NCBI RefSeq assembly: GCF_013425765.1
Contig: NZ_JACCJZ010000004.1
Coordinates: 62,001 to 126,000, forward strand
Length of the DNA: 64,000 bases
Origin: Luteimonas deserti
Lineage (GTDB): Bacteria > Pseudomonadota > Gammaproteobacteria > Xanthomonadales > Xanthomonadaceae
Direction of reading: 5' to 3'
The position numbers were made by a program, and so were the translations under genes. Under the pieces are notes generated by a model. That model was given only the letters and a program-made list of their open reading frames with translations. It made no database searches and had not been told where the DNA came from. Every line of letters begins with the position of its first letter. The first letter of the stretch is position 1. Below are positions 1 through 8,940 of this stretch, piece by piece.

Positions 1-528
1 GTCGCCCTGGAAGCCACGCACGCGCGCGGCGGCGAACGCGTTGCCGAGCACCACGTCCTCGCCGGCCGCTTCCGCCACCCGGCCCCAACGCTGGTCGCGG
101 GCGATGTCGAGAGTCGGTGCGAAGGTCCAGTGCAGGCCGCATGCGGTGGCCTCCACGGCGGCCGCGCGTGCGGTGCGCTGGGCCAGCTCCGGCTCGAAGC
201 TCGCGGCTTCGCCGAGCGGAATCGGAAACACGGTGCGCATGCCGTGGATGACGTCGGCGCCCATCAGCAGGGGAATACCGAGCCGGCTCTCCTCCACCGC
301 GATGCGCTGCGATTCGCGCCCCTGGGCCGCGCCCACGCCGTTGAATACCGCGCCCACACGGCCCGCACGGATCTGCTCGCGCAGTTCACCGGCATTGCGC
401 TCGTTCATCTCCGGATTCACGTCGGCGGCGAACGGGCGCAGCGTGTCGGCGAAGATGCCCAGCTGGCCGATCTTCTCCTCGAGTGTCATCCGCGCCACAA
501 GCGCGTCGAGGAAGTCATCAGGACGCAT
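1..528 (-). CDS. Glycoside hydrolase family 3 beta-glucosidase, N-terminal part (cut by window edge)
   Basis: Translating the minus strand from the ATG at 526-528 gives 176 residues with no stop before the window edge, so only the N-terminal part of the gene is here. The protein starts MRPDDFLDALVARMTLEEKI, the usual opening of GH3 enzymes. It then shows GADVIHGMRTVFPIP and FAPTLDIARDQRWGRVAE, the conserved substrate-pocket segments of the BglX-type (beta/alpha)8 domain. GH3 enzymes of this type release terminal glucose or xylose from oligosaccharides. The catalytic aspartate and the C-terminal domains lie outside the window. I see no signal peptide at this start, so export cannot be claimed; a start further upstream is possible. 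Family assignment is secure, substrate is not. Confidence 0.85.
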   Translation of the reverse strand, partial: MRPDDFLDALVARMTLEEKIGQLGIFADTLRPFAADVNPEMNERNAGELREQIRAGRVGAVFNGVGAAQGRESQRIAVEESRLGIPLLMGADVIHGMRTVFPIPLGEAASFEPELAQRTARAAAVEATACGLHWTFAPTLDIARDQRWGRVAEAAGEDVVLGNAFAAARVRGFQGD

Positions 529-608
529 CGCCACTCCGGTGTAACCGATTTCAGCTGGCGATTATAGGGCGCACCGGCGAATGCGTCCGGCGCCGGGCGC
601 GGCCGCCT

Positions 609-827
<219 letters not shown>

Positions 828-961
828 TCAAACGGGTGTGAACGGACCGCACGGGTGCGCTTGACGCGGGAACGACGTGCACGATGCAAGCCTGCGCCTC
901 CGGCAGGCGCACCGGCGCCGCGACCCCGTGGTGCGTCGCGCCGCCGCGTCAGGAGTTCTCC

Positions 962-1891
962 ATGGCACGTCCCATCTGGTCCGGTTCGCTGTCGTTCGGC
1001 CTGCTCAACATCCCGGTCTCGCTGATGTCGGGCGAACGCCGCACCGATCTGAGTTTCCGCATGCTCGATTCGCGCGACAAGAAGCCGATCCGCTTCGAAC
1101 GCGTGAACGCCGATACCGGCGAGGAGGTGCCGTGGAAGGAGATCGTCAAGGCCTTCGAGTACGACAAGGGAAGCTACGTCGTCATCGAGAAGGAAGACAT
1201 CGCATCGGCCGCGCCGGAGTCGCACGAGTCCGTGGACGTGGAAGCCTTCGTCGACGCCGGCAGCATCGGCACCCGGTTCTTCGAAAAGCCCTATGTCCTC
1301 GTGCCCGGCAAGAAGGCCGAGAAGGGCTACGTACTGCTCCGCGAGACCCTCAAGCAGACCGGAAAAGTGGGCATCGCCCGGGTGGTCATCCGCACCCGCG
1401 AGTACCTGTGCGCGGTGTTGCCCGAGGACGATGCGCTGATCCTGATGCTGCTGCGCTATCCGCAGGAGCTGGTGGAACCCGGTGACTACAAGCTGCCGTC
1501 GGGTGCGCTGTCGAGCTACCGCATCGCCGACAAGGAAGTGCAGATGGCCACCCAGCTGGTGGAATCGATGTCGGCCGAGTGGGCTCCGGACGGCTACCAC
1601 GACGAGTTCCGCGAACGCCTGGCCGCGATCATCCAAAAGCGCATCAAGGACAAGGGGGCGACCGCGAAGGTCACGGAGGATGCACCCCACCGTGAGGATG
1701 CGGCCACCAACGTGGTCGATTTCGTGTCCCTGCTGCAGCAGAGCCTGCAGACCAACAAGCGCACGCCGGCCAAGTCGGCGCCGGCGGCCAAGACACCGGT
1801 CAAGAAGGCGGCTGCGAAGAAGACCGCCACGCGCAAGACCCCCGCGAAGAAGGCCGCCAAGAAGAAGACGGCCGTGCGCAAGGCCTCGTAG
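962..1891 (+). CDS. ku: Non-homologous end-joining protein Ku
   Basis: This 309-residue protein opens with MARPIWSGSLSFGLLNIPVS, the hallmark N-terminus of bacterial Ku, which forms a homodimeric ring around DNA ends. The Ku core covers about residues 1-255. Beyond it is a lysine/alanine-rich tail (about 265-309) of AKK/PAKKA-like repeats, typical of Ku C-terminal extensions that add DNA affinity. The ATG at 962 matches the family N-terminus; an in-frame extension to 884 lacks similarity. The stop lies 3 bp before ligD, so the two are co-transcribed and together form the two-component bacterial NHEJ system for double-strand breaks. Nothing is missing from the conserved core. Confidence 0.96.
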   Translation: MARPIWSGSLSFGLLNIPVSLMSGERRTDLSFRMLDSRDKKPIRFERVNADTGEEVPWKEIVKAFEYDKGSYVVIEKEDIASAAPESHESVDVEAFVDAGSIGTRFFEKPYVLVPGKKAEKGYVLLRETLKQTGKVGIARVVIRTREYLCAVLPEDDALILMLLRYPQELVEPGDYKLPSGALSSYRIADKEVQMATQLVESMSAEWAPDGYHDEFRERLAAIIQKRIKDKGATAKVTEDAPHREDAATNVVDFVSLLQQSLQTNKRTPAKSAPAAKTPVKKAAAKKTATRKTPAKKAAKKKTAVRKAS

Positions 1892-1894
1892 GCC

Positions 1895-4507
1895 ATGACC
1901 CTGGCCGAGTACCGGCGCAAGCGCCGGTTCGACAGTACCCGCGAACCCGAGCCGGGCAAGCGTGCCCCGCGGGGCACGCGCCCGATCTTCGTGGTGCAGC
2001 TGCATCACGCCAGCCGACGCCATTACGATTTCCGCCTGCAGGTCGGCGATGCGCTCAAGAGCTGGGCGGTGCCCAAGGGCCCCAGCTACGATCCCGGCGT
2101 CAAGCGCATGGCGGTCGAAGTGGAGGACCATCCGCTCGACTATGCGGGGTTCGAGGGCGAGATTCCCAAGGGCCAGTACGGCGGCGGCCACGTGGCGCGC
2201 TTCGATACCGGCACCTGGGCCACGGACGACGACGTCGAGGCCGCGCTCGCGAAGGGCCACCTGCGCTTCGAACTCTTCGGGCGCAAGCTCAAGGGTGGCT
2301 GGCACCTCGTCCGTTCGGGCAAGCCGGCGAGGCAGCCGCAGTGGCTGCTGTTCAAGGATCGCGATGCCTACGCCGGCACGCTGGAGGCGGACGACCTGCT
2401 GGGCGATGTCGAAGCCCCGCCACCGGACGATGCCAGGCGTGCCGGGACCGGAAAGGCACGCAAGCGCGGTGCGACCGAAGTGCCGGTCGCGACGCGTCCC
2501 AGGCACGACTGGGCGGCCGCTGCCCGCAAGCTGCCCGAGGCGCGCCGCGCCGCTGCGCCGGACGGACCGTTCACACCGCAGCTGGCCAAGCTCGGCGACT
2601 CGGCGCCGGTCGGCGAGCCCTGGCTGCACGAGCTGAAGTGGGACGGCTACCGTCTGCTCGTGACCATCGCGCGGGGCCAGGTCCGGTTGTGGTCGCGCAA
2701 CGCGCTGGAGTGGACGGACAAGGTGCCCGAGATCACCACGGCGCTCGCGCGACTGGGGCTGCGCTCGGCCGCCTTCGACGGCGAGCTGATCGCCGGCCGG
2801 GGCTCACGGGAGGATTTCAATCTCCTGCAGCAGACATTGTCGGGCGAACGCCAGGGCGGGCTGGCACTGGTGCTGTTCGATCTGCTGCACGTCGACGGTG
2901 TCGACATCACCGACGCACCGCTGTTCGCGCGCAAGGCGCTCCTGCAGCGGATGCTCGGCCAGACGCCGCCGGCGCACCTCGCCTTCAGCTCGCACATCGA
3001 AGGCGATGCCGGCGCGGCCGTCGAGCTGGCATCCGAGGCGGGATTCGAGGGCGTCATCTCCAAACGCGGCGACCGGGCCTACCGGCCGGGGCGCGGCGAC
3101 GACTGGCGCAAGACCAAGGAGCTGGCCAGCGACGAATACGCGGTGGTCGGCTACACGCCACCCAAGGGCAGCCGCAGCGGCTTCGGATCGCTGCTGCTCG
3201 CGCGGCCCGATCCCGAACACGGCTGGCGCTACGCCGGGCGTGTCGGCTCCGGCTTCAGCGACGCTCTGCTGGACACGCTGACCGCGAAGATCGGCAAGGC
3301 CGGGCGTGATGCGCCCACCGTGCATGTCCCGCCCAACGATACGGATCTGCGCGCTGCACGCTGGTTCGAGCCGCGCTTCGTGGTCGAAGTGTTCTCGCGC
3401 GGCACCGGTGGCCACGGCCTGTTGCGCCAGCCGTCGCTCAAGGCGGTGCGCCCCGACAAATCCGTCGACGACCTGTCCGACAGCGACCACGATCCAGGAG
3501 ACAGCGGCATGCCGACGCCCCCACGCACTCCGGCCAAGCGCGCGGCCAAGCAGGCACCCCGACGCGCTGCGAAGGCGCCCGAGCCGGCCCCGGGCACGCG
3601 GCCAGCCGCGCGCGCGCGCGGCAAGGCCGCGCCGGCCCGCACACCACCCGAGCTGTCGAGCCCCGACAAGGTGCTGTTTCCGGGCGATACGCTGACCAAG
3701 CGCGATGTCGGCGACTACTACACCCGGGTCATGGACTGGCTGCTACCGGAGATCGCCGGGCGGCCCCTGTCGGTGATCCGCTGCCCGGGCGGCATCGACA
3801 GCGCCTGCTTCTTCCAGAAGCACCACACCGCCGGCATGCAGCTGGTGGAAACCGTGCGGTTGAAGGAGGAATCGGGGGCCGGCGACTATCTGGTGGTGAC
3901 CGACGCGGCGGCCGCCCTCGAGCTGGTGCAGTTCAATGCGCTGGAGTTCCATCCATGGGGTGCGCAGGCGAAGACGCCGGATACCGCCGACCGCATCGTC
4001 TTCGATCTCGACCCGGGCGACGGCGTGGCCTGGACGGAGACCGTTGCCGCCGCACGACAGGTCCGCGACCTGCTGGCCCGGGTCGGCATGGAGTCCTTCG
4101 TGCGCACCACCGGTGGCAAAGGCCTGCACGTGGTGGTGCCGTTGAACCCGGGCGCGCCGTGGACGCGGGTCAAGCCCTTCGCCCAGGCCTTCGCCCAGAG
4201 CCTGGTGCAGATGGAACCGCTGAAGTACGTCGCGACGGCCACGAAGAAGTTCCGGGCCGGCAAGATCTTCATCGACTACCTCCGCAACGGGCGCGGGGCG
4301 ACATCGGTGGCGTCGTTTTCGCTGCGCGCGCGCAGCGGCGCGCCCGTCGCCATGCCGCTGCGCTGGGAAGATCTGGGTCGCGTGAAGTCCGGTGACGCCT
4401 GGACGTTGCGCAATGCGCCGGCCCGGCTCGCGCGGCTCAAGGCGCATCCCTGGGGCCGGTTCGGCGACCTGCGTCAGGTGCTGCCCGAGGGGTTCGGCGA
4501 CGACTGA
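1895..4507 (+). CDS. ligD: Multifunctional DNA ligase D (phosphoesterase-ligase-polymerase)
   Basis: This 870-residue protein has the domain order seen in Pseudomonas LigD. The 3'-phosphoesterase domain (about 1-180) has the metal set H37, H43, D45, R47 and H79 (LHHASRRHYDFRLQ, then EDHPLDY), spaced as in the characterised P. aeruginosa enzyme. The ATP-dependent ligase domain (about 225-520) has the nucleotidyl lysine in ELKWDGYRL at about K248. After a Pro/Ala/Arg linker comes the primase-like polymerase domain (about 575-870), starting LSSPDKVLFPGDTLTK and carrying the FDLDPGD metal motif near residue 704. It processes and seals ends held by Ku. It starts 3 bp after ku and all three active sites look intact. 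Confidence 0.97.
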   Translation: MTLAEYRRKRRFDSTREPEPGKRAPRGTRPIFVVQLHHASRRHYDFRLQVGDALKSWAVPKGPSYDPGVKRMAVEVEDHPLDYAGFEGEIPKGQYGGGHVARFDTGTWATDDDVEAALAKGHLRFELFGRKLKGGWHLVRSGKPARQPQWLLFKDRDAYAGTLEADDLLGDVEAPPPDDARRAGTGKARKRGATEVPVATRPRHDWAAAARKLPEARRAAAPDGPFTPQLAKLGDSAPVGEPWLHELKWDGYRLLVTIARGQVRLWSRNALEWTDKVPEITTALARLGLRSAAFDGELIAGRGSREDFNLLQQTLSGERQGGLALVLFDLLHVDGVDITDAPLFARKALLQRMLGQTPPAHLAFSSHIEGDAGAAVELASEAGFEGVISKRGDRAYRPGRGDDWRKTKELASDEYAVVGYTPPKGSRSGFGSLLLARPDPEHGWRYAGRVGSGFSDALLDTLTAKIGKAGRDAPTVHVPPNDTDLRAARWFEPRFVVEVFSRGTGGHGLLRQPSLKAVRPDKSVDDLSDSDHDPGDSGMPTPPRTPAKRAAKQAPRRAAKAPEPAPGTRPAARARGKAAPARTPPELSSPDKVLFPGDTLTKRDVGDYYTRVMDWLLPEIAGRPLSVIRCPGGIDSACFFQKHHTAGMQLVETVRLKEESGAGDYLVVTDAAAALELVQFNALEFHPWGAQAKTPDTADRIVFDLDPGDGVAWTETVAAARQVRDLLARVGMESFVRTTGGKGLHVVVPLNPGAPWTRVKPFAQAFAQSLVQMEPLKYVATATKKFRAGKIFIDYLRNGRGATSVASFSLRARSGAPVAMPLRWEDLGRVKSGDAWTLRNAPARLARLKAHPWGRFGDLRQVLPEGFGDD

Positions 4508-4654
4508 GGCGCGGACATTCCAGCGCGGACGTTTCGAGGCGACTGCATCCCAGGGGGCGCGGAGCAGCCAGACCGCCTCGCCGCGTCCACAGCACGCCGG
4601 CCAACGGCTGCGCCCGCGTTAGACTCGGCGATCCGTTCGCCTCATTGCCCGCCC

Positions 4655-5581
4655 ATGCACGGATCGCCTGGCGTTTCGATCATCCATCCCCGTGTCGTCG
4701 ATGACGCCGACGAACTCGGCAAGCGCTTCGTCGCCGCGTCACCGTTTCCGCATCTGGTGATCGACAGTTTTCTGGCTCCCGGCCTCGCCGAGCGCCTGCT
4801 GGCCGAGTTTCCGTCGTTCGAGCACGGCAACTTCGTCGGTGACGATGGCCGCCCGGGTGGAAAGTCCACGTCCGACAAGGTGCGCGAACTCGGCCCGGCC
4901 TACCGCGAGCTGGACGATGCGATCCAGAGTCCCGATTTCCTGCAGGTGCTCTCCCGCCTGACCGGCATCGACGGCCTGCTCTACGACCGCTGGTACCTGG
5001 GCGGGGGCACGCACGAGAACCGCGACGGGATGAGCCTGGATCCGCACGTGGATTTCAATTTCCATCCCAGCGAACGCTGGCATCGCCGCCTGAACCTCAT
5101 CGTCTATCTCAATCCGGTATGGCAGCCCGAGTGGGGTGGCTGTTTCGAGTTGTTCCGCGATCCCCATGCAACCCCGCGTGCGGACGTGAGCATCACGCCC
5201 GCATTCAACCGCTGTGCCTTGTTCGAGACGTCGGAACGATCGTGGCACGGCTTCGACACGATCCGGCTGCCACCGGACCAGGCGCACCTGACCCGTCGTT
5301 CGATCGCGCTGTATTTCTACACGCGTGATCGCCCGGCCGACGAGATCGCCGATCGCCACACCACCTACTACGTCAAACGCCAGCTGCCCGAGCGCTTCGT
5401 CGAAGGGCGCGAGCTCGACGCGTGCGACATCGCGGAGATGCGCGCGCTGATCGCCCAGCGCGACGAACACATCCGCATGCTCTACGCCGAGAACACGGCG
5501 CTGCGCAAGGCACAGGATGTGGGGCTCGCCGGTCACGTCCTGTACCTCGCGAAACGCGCCTACGTCCGTTTCCGACGCTGA
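4655..5581 (+). CDS. 2OG-Fe(II) oxygenase with C-terminal coiled-coil tail
   Basis: This 308-residue protein has the prolyl-4-hydroxylase-like double-stranded beta-helix pattern. The iron ligands are H131 and D133 (DPHVDFNFH) and H198 (SWHGFD), with the 2-oxoglutarate-binding arginine in LTRRSIALYFY. Enzymes of this fold hydroxylate protein or small-molecule substrates using O2 and 2-oxoglutarate. The last 60 residues are unusual: a heptad-like acidic/basic helix (MRALIAQRDEHIRMLYAEN) of the kind often attached to cell-envelope glycan enzymes. The gene stands alone after ligD, with a possible -10 (TAGACT) near 4620. The substrate cannot be inferred from its neighbours. Confidence 0.85.
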   Translation: MHGSPGVSIIHPRVVDDADELGKRFVAASPFPHLVIDSFLAPGLAERLLAEFPSFEHGNFVGDDGRPGGKSTSDKVRELGPAYRELDDAIQSPDFLQVLSRLTGIDGLLYDRWYLGGGTHENRDGMSLDPHVDFNFHPSERWHRRLNLIVYLNPVWQPEWGGCFELFRDPHATPRADVSITPAFNRCALFETSERSWHGFDTIRLPPDQAHLTRRSIALYFYTRDRPADEIADRHTTYYVKRQLPERFVEGRELDACDIAEMRALIAQRDEHIRMLYAENTALRKAQDVGLAGHVLYLAKRAYVRFRR

Positions 5582-6288
5582 CGACGCAACGTCCGCTGGC
5601 CATCGCGTCGGCGAAATGGCTCCGCGGTGCCGGCGGCCAGCGCGGTGGGCCTGCGCGCGCGCGGATGTCGGTGCGGCGAGATATCCGTCCTCCGGTCATG
5701 TGGCAGGGCGACCGCGGCACCGCGCAGCGAGCGCAATGCGCCGGCGCGCATGGTCCGGCTCACGCGCCGCAACGCGGCCGATGGCAATGGCGAAACCCCA
5801 GGCTCGACGGAGTCAGCGATCCGGGCTGATCTGCGCGCCCCGACCATGGCGACACCGCATGCTGGCCTGCCGCCACACCGGGACAGGCGCGTCGTAACGC
5901 CCTCGGGCCGCGTCACCGGGCATCACGCCAGTCGGCACGTGTCGCGCTCGGCGGCTGCCTCGCATTGCTGCGGCTGCTGCCCCGTCGCGCAAAGCGCTGG
6001 TGCAAGACGTGGTGATCTGCATGCCGGCGATCGCGGGGAGCACCCGTCTCTCGCGCCGTCGCTGGTACGGATGGACCGACCCGCGTGCGCTGGCGACGGA
6101 CGCGGAGGCTCGAAGCGAGCTTTCGACCGGCACCGCGCGCGCGCAATCGATCCGACGCGATGAAATGCCTAAAGAGCCGGGTGGTGTACGCACGCCACGC
6201 GCGATCCGGTTCCACGAGGTGCGCACGCGCGCGACCGTTCGTCTATTGCCACTTGCGATTAATTGATCGCAAATTTAATTCTGGTCCC
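5582..6288 (+). other. Intergenic stretch with no recognisable gene
   Basis: About 700 bp between the oxygenase and the TetR gene. Short frames are open in several directions, but their translations are arginine-rich, with no conserved motif and no credible ribosome binding site. The only clear signal is the palindrome at its right end (listed separately). It could be decayed coding DNA. Confidence 0.5.
6253..6272. promoter_or_regulatory. Probable TetR-family operator (7-bp inverted repeat)
   Basis: TTGCGAT at 6253-6259 is mirrored by ATCGCAA at 6266-6272 across a 6-bp spacer, and one mismatch allows the arms to extend to 9 bp. It lies 17 bp upstream of the TetR start in an AT-rich patch that stands out from the surrounding GC-rich DNA. 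The position suits autoregulation by the downstream repressor and joint control of the exporter operon. Confidence 0.6.
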
Positions 6289-6987
6289 ATGCCTACGCCA
6301 TCGAACCAGACCCCCACCGACGCGCCGGCCCCCGCCGCGAGGACGCCGCGCAAGCGTGCCCGGGGGCGCCCCTCGGCCCGCTCGCCGGATCTGCGTCCGC
6401 AACTGCTGGATGCGGCCCTCGCCTGCTACGTGCGGCACGGCATGGCTGCCGCAAGCCTGCGTCAGATCGCCCGCGAGGCGCTGGTGACCCCGGCTCTGCT
6501 CCACTACTACTTCGGCGATCGCGTCCAGCTGCAGCAGGCGGTGATCGAAGAACGCGTTCTGCCGCTGGTGCTGCAGTTGCGGGGCCCCGTCGCGCAGGCC
6601 GGTGACGACATGGCCGGACTGATCAGCGGCTTCGTCCGCGGCATCGGTCGGCTGGTCGAGCACCACCCGTGGTTGCCGACGCTCTGGGTCCGCGAGGTGC
6701 TCTGCGAGGGGGGCGCGATGCGACAGACGATGATCGACACCATCGGTCCGAGACTGCCGCGGATCATGGTCGAGCGCTTCGCCGACGCCCAGGCGCGCGG
6801 CGCCCTCAATGCCGATCTCGATCCACGGCTGCTGATGGTGTCGCTGATCGGATTGAGCATGTTTCCGCTGGCGGCCGCGCCGCTGTGGCGCGCGATGTTC
6901 GGTGCGCACGACCTGTCGCCCGATGCGCTGAACCACCACACGCTGGTCCTGCTCGACCGCGGTCTGGAGCTCGACGGTGCACGCTGA
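6289..6987 (+). CDS. TetR/AcrR-family transcriptional regulator (CecR-like context)
   Basis: This 232-residue protein has a basic, proline-rich N-terminal arm (RKRARGRPSARS). It is followed by a TetR helix-turn-helix at about residues 40-85, where SLRQIAREALVTPALLHYYF is the recognition region. The remainder is helical and should bind ligand and dimerise. The ATG at 6289 is chosen because it sits just after the operator-like palindrome; a longer in-frame extension would read through that site. It heads an operon with an HlyD-like protein, an ABC ATPase and an ABC-2 permease, matching the E. coli cecR-ybhGFSR arrangement in which the regulator controls a drug exporter. The ligand is unknown. 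Confidence 0.88.
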   Translation: MPTPSNQTPTDAPAPAARTPRKRARGRPSARSPDLRPQLLDAALACYVRHGMAAASLRQIAREALVTPALLHYYFGDRVQLQQAVIEERVLPLVLQLRGPVAQAGDDMAGLISGFVRGIGRLVEHHPWLPTLWVREVLCEGGAMRQTMIDTIGPRLPRIMVERFADAQARGALNADLDPRLLMVSLIGLSMFPLAAAPLWRAMFGAHDLSPDALNHHTLVLLDRGLELDGAR

Positions 6988-7975
6988 GCTTGCCGCGCTC
7001 CGCCCCGCGCGGTGGCCGTATTCCTTGATGCCTGCGCTCGCCCTGTGGATCGCACTTGCGCTCTCTGCGTGCGCGGAACAGGCACCTCAGGCGCTGGGCA
7101 CCATCGAATACGACCGGATCCTGATTCCCGCGCCCGCATCGGAAGCGATCACCGATGTGGATGTGCGCGAAGGCCAGCAGGTCGCGGCAGGCCAGCGTCT
7201 GGTCCAGCTGGAGGTGGCACGCGCCCGGACCCGCCTGTCGGCGGCGCAGGCCCGCACCCGGCAGAGCGCGGATGCACTCGAGGAGCTGCGGTCGGGTCCA
7301 CGCACCGAGGCCATTCTGCTGGCCCGCGCCAATGTGTCCCGTGCGCGCGCGCAGGCAGTGCGGGCCCGGGACGACTACGCGAGAGTGCGTCCGCTCGGCC
7401 GGCAGCAGCTGGTCGCGGACGCCGATGTCGCGCGCGCCCGCGCGGAGGCCCAGGCGATGGACGCGCAGCTCGAGGCTGCCAACGCCGAGCTGCTGCTGCT
7501 CGAGCGAGGCACCCGCAACGAGCAACTCGACCAGGGTCGGGCGGCCCTCGCAGCGGCCGAGGCGGACGCGCAGGCGCAGGTCGTCTCGTTCGAAGAACTT
7601 GCGGTCAGCGCGCCGCGGGCGGGACGCGTCGACAGTCTTCCCTACCGCGTCGGCGACCGTCCACCGACAGGCGCCGCCGTGGCGATCCTGCTGGTGGGCG
7701 ATGCCCCCCATGCGCGCATCTATGTGCCCGCAACGCTGCTGCCGCACGTCCGGGTGGGCACTGCAGCGCGCGTGAGCATCGAAGGCCACGACCAGGCGTT
7801 CGCGGGCACGGTGCGCATGCTGCGCAGCGAGCCCAGCTACACGCCCTACTACGCCCTCACCGGCGCCGACGCCGCGCGGCTGAGTTATCTGGCGGAAGTG
7901 CAACTCGACGATGCCGCGGCCGCACTCCCTGCGGGATTGCCGGCTCGCGTGACCTTCGGGGCATCACGACCGTGA
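6977..7975 (+). CDS. HlyD/YbhG-like membrane fusion (periplasmic adaptor) protein
   Basis: This 332-residue adaptor overlaps the end of the TetR gene by 11 bp and starts at a GTG (6977); an ATG at 7028 is an alternative. The N-terminus holds a hydrophobic segment ending in ALSAC, a possible lipobox, so it is anchored at the inner membrane or exported. A biotinyl-lipoyl half-motif (VDVREGQQVAAGQRLVQLEV) is followed by a long Ala/Arg/Glu-rich alpha-helical hairpin (about 75-200). The second half-motif and a beta-barrel region (APRAGRVDSLPYRVGDRPP) follow. Such proteins link an inner membrane ABC exporter to an outer membrane channel. No TolC-like gene is nearby, so a shared channel is expected. 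Confidence 0.87.
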   Translation: MHAELAALRPARWPYSLMPALALWIALALSACAEQAPQALGTIEYDRILIPAPASEAITDVDVREGQQVAAGQRLVQLEVARARTRLSAAQARTRQSADALEELRSGPRTEAILLARANVSRARAQAVRARDDYARVRPLGRQQLVADADVARARAEAQAMDAQLEAANAELLLLERGTRNEQLDQGRAALAAAEADAQAQVVSFEELAVSAPRAGRVDSLPYRVGDRPPTGAAVAILLVGDAPHARIYVPATLLPHVRVGTAARVSIEGHDQAFAGTVRMLRSEPSYTPYYALTGADAARLSYLAEVQLDDAAAALPAGLPARVTFGASRP

Positions 7976-8940
7976 GCGCGCACGCAGCGCCGGCGATCGT
8001 CGCCCGCGGCGTGACCAAACGCTTCGGCTCGATGGTGGCGGTGGACGGCGTGGATCTCGAGATTCCGCGCGGAAGCGTCTACGGCTTCCTCGGCCCCAAC
8101 GGCTCCGGAAAATCCACCACCATCCGCATGCTCTGCGGCCTGCTCACGCCCGATGCCGGAACGATCGACGTCCTCGGTCTGCGCATTCCGGAGCAGGCCG
8201 AGCGCCTGCGTCTGCGCATCGGCTACATGACCCAGCGTTTCTCGCTCTTCGAGGATCTCACCGTTCTCGAGAACCTGCAGTTTCTCGCCGCGGTGCAGGG
8301 GCTGCCCCGACGTGATGCGCGCGAACGCATCGACGAGCTGGTACGCCGCTACGCGTTCGAAGACCGGCTCGACCAGCTGGCCGGCTCGATGAGCGGCGGG
8401 CAGAAACAGCGCCTCGCGCTCGCCGCGGCCGTCATCCACCGGCCGGAGTTGCTGTTTCTCGACGAACCGACCAGCGCGGTCGATCCCGAATCACGCCGTG
8501 ACTTCTGGGAAACGCTGTTCGATCTGGCCGACGCGGGCACGACGATCATGGTGTCCACCCATTACATGGACGAGGCCGAGCGCTGTCACGCCCTGGCGAT
8601 CCTCGATCGCGGCGAGCTGGTGGCCGAAGGCACGCCGGCGGCGCTGACCGCAGCATTGGCCGGGCGCAGCCTGCTGGTGCAGGCCGTCTTCACCCGGCGT
8701 GTCCAGCAGGCGCTGTTGCCGCTGCCCGACGTGCTCAGCGTGGCGCAGGTCGGCACCGCACTGCGCGTCCTGACCGGGGCCGGCGGCCGTGAAGGCGAGC
8801 GCATCCTCGATCGCATACGTCGGACCCTGGCCGACAGCGGACTCGAGGGCTCGGTCGAGGCGTGCGCGCCGAGTCTGGAGGACGTGTTCGTGGCGGCCAC
8901 CCGCGTGCGTGATCGCGAGGCCATCGGGGCGACCGCGTGA
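7972..8940 (+). CDS. ABC exporter ATP-binding protein
   Basis: This 322-residue protein starts at a GTG overlapping the adaptor stop (GTGA). It has a complete nucleotide-binding domain: Walker A GPNGSGKST, Q-loop MTQRFSLFEDL, signature SMSGGQKQR, Walker B LLFLDEPTSAVDP and switch histidine in STHYMDE. About 80 C-terminal residues form the extra domain common in ABC-2 drug and antibiotic exporters. It has one ATPase domain, unlike E. coli YbhF with two, so it should act as a homodimer. With the adjacent permease and adaptor it forms a tripartite-type exporter under TetR control. Confidence 0.94.
   Translation: MSAHAAPAIVARGVTKRFGSMVAVDGVDLEIPRGSVYGFLGPNGSGKSTTIRMLCGLLTPDAGTIDVLGLRIPEQAERLRLRIGYMTQRFSLFEDLTVLENLQFLAAVQGLPRRDARERIDELVRRYAFEDRLDQLAGSMSGGQKQRLALAAAVIHRPELLFLDEPTSAVDPESRRDFWETLFDLADAGTTIMVSTHYMDEAERCHALAILDRGELVAEGTPAALTAALAGRSLLVQAVFTRRVQQALLPLPDVLSVAQVGTALRVLTGAGGREGERILDRIRRTLADSGLEGSVEACAPSLEDVFVAATRVRDREAIGATA

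Noticed and set aside
5627..6163. Possible small gene between the oxygenase and TetR genes
   Set aside because: Arginine-rich product, no ribosome site, no conserved motif.
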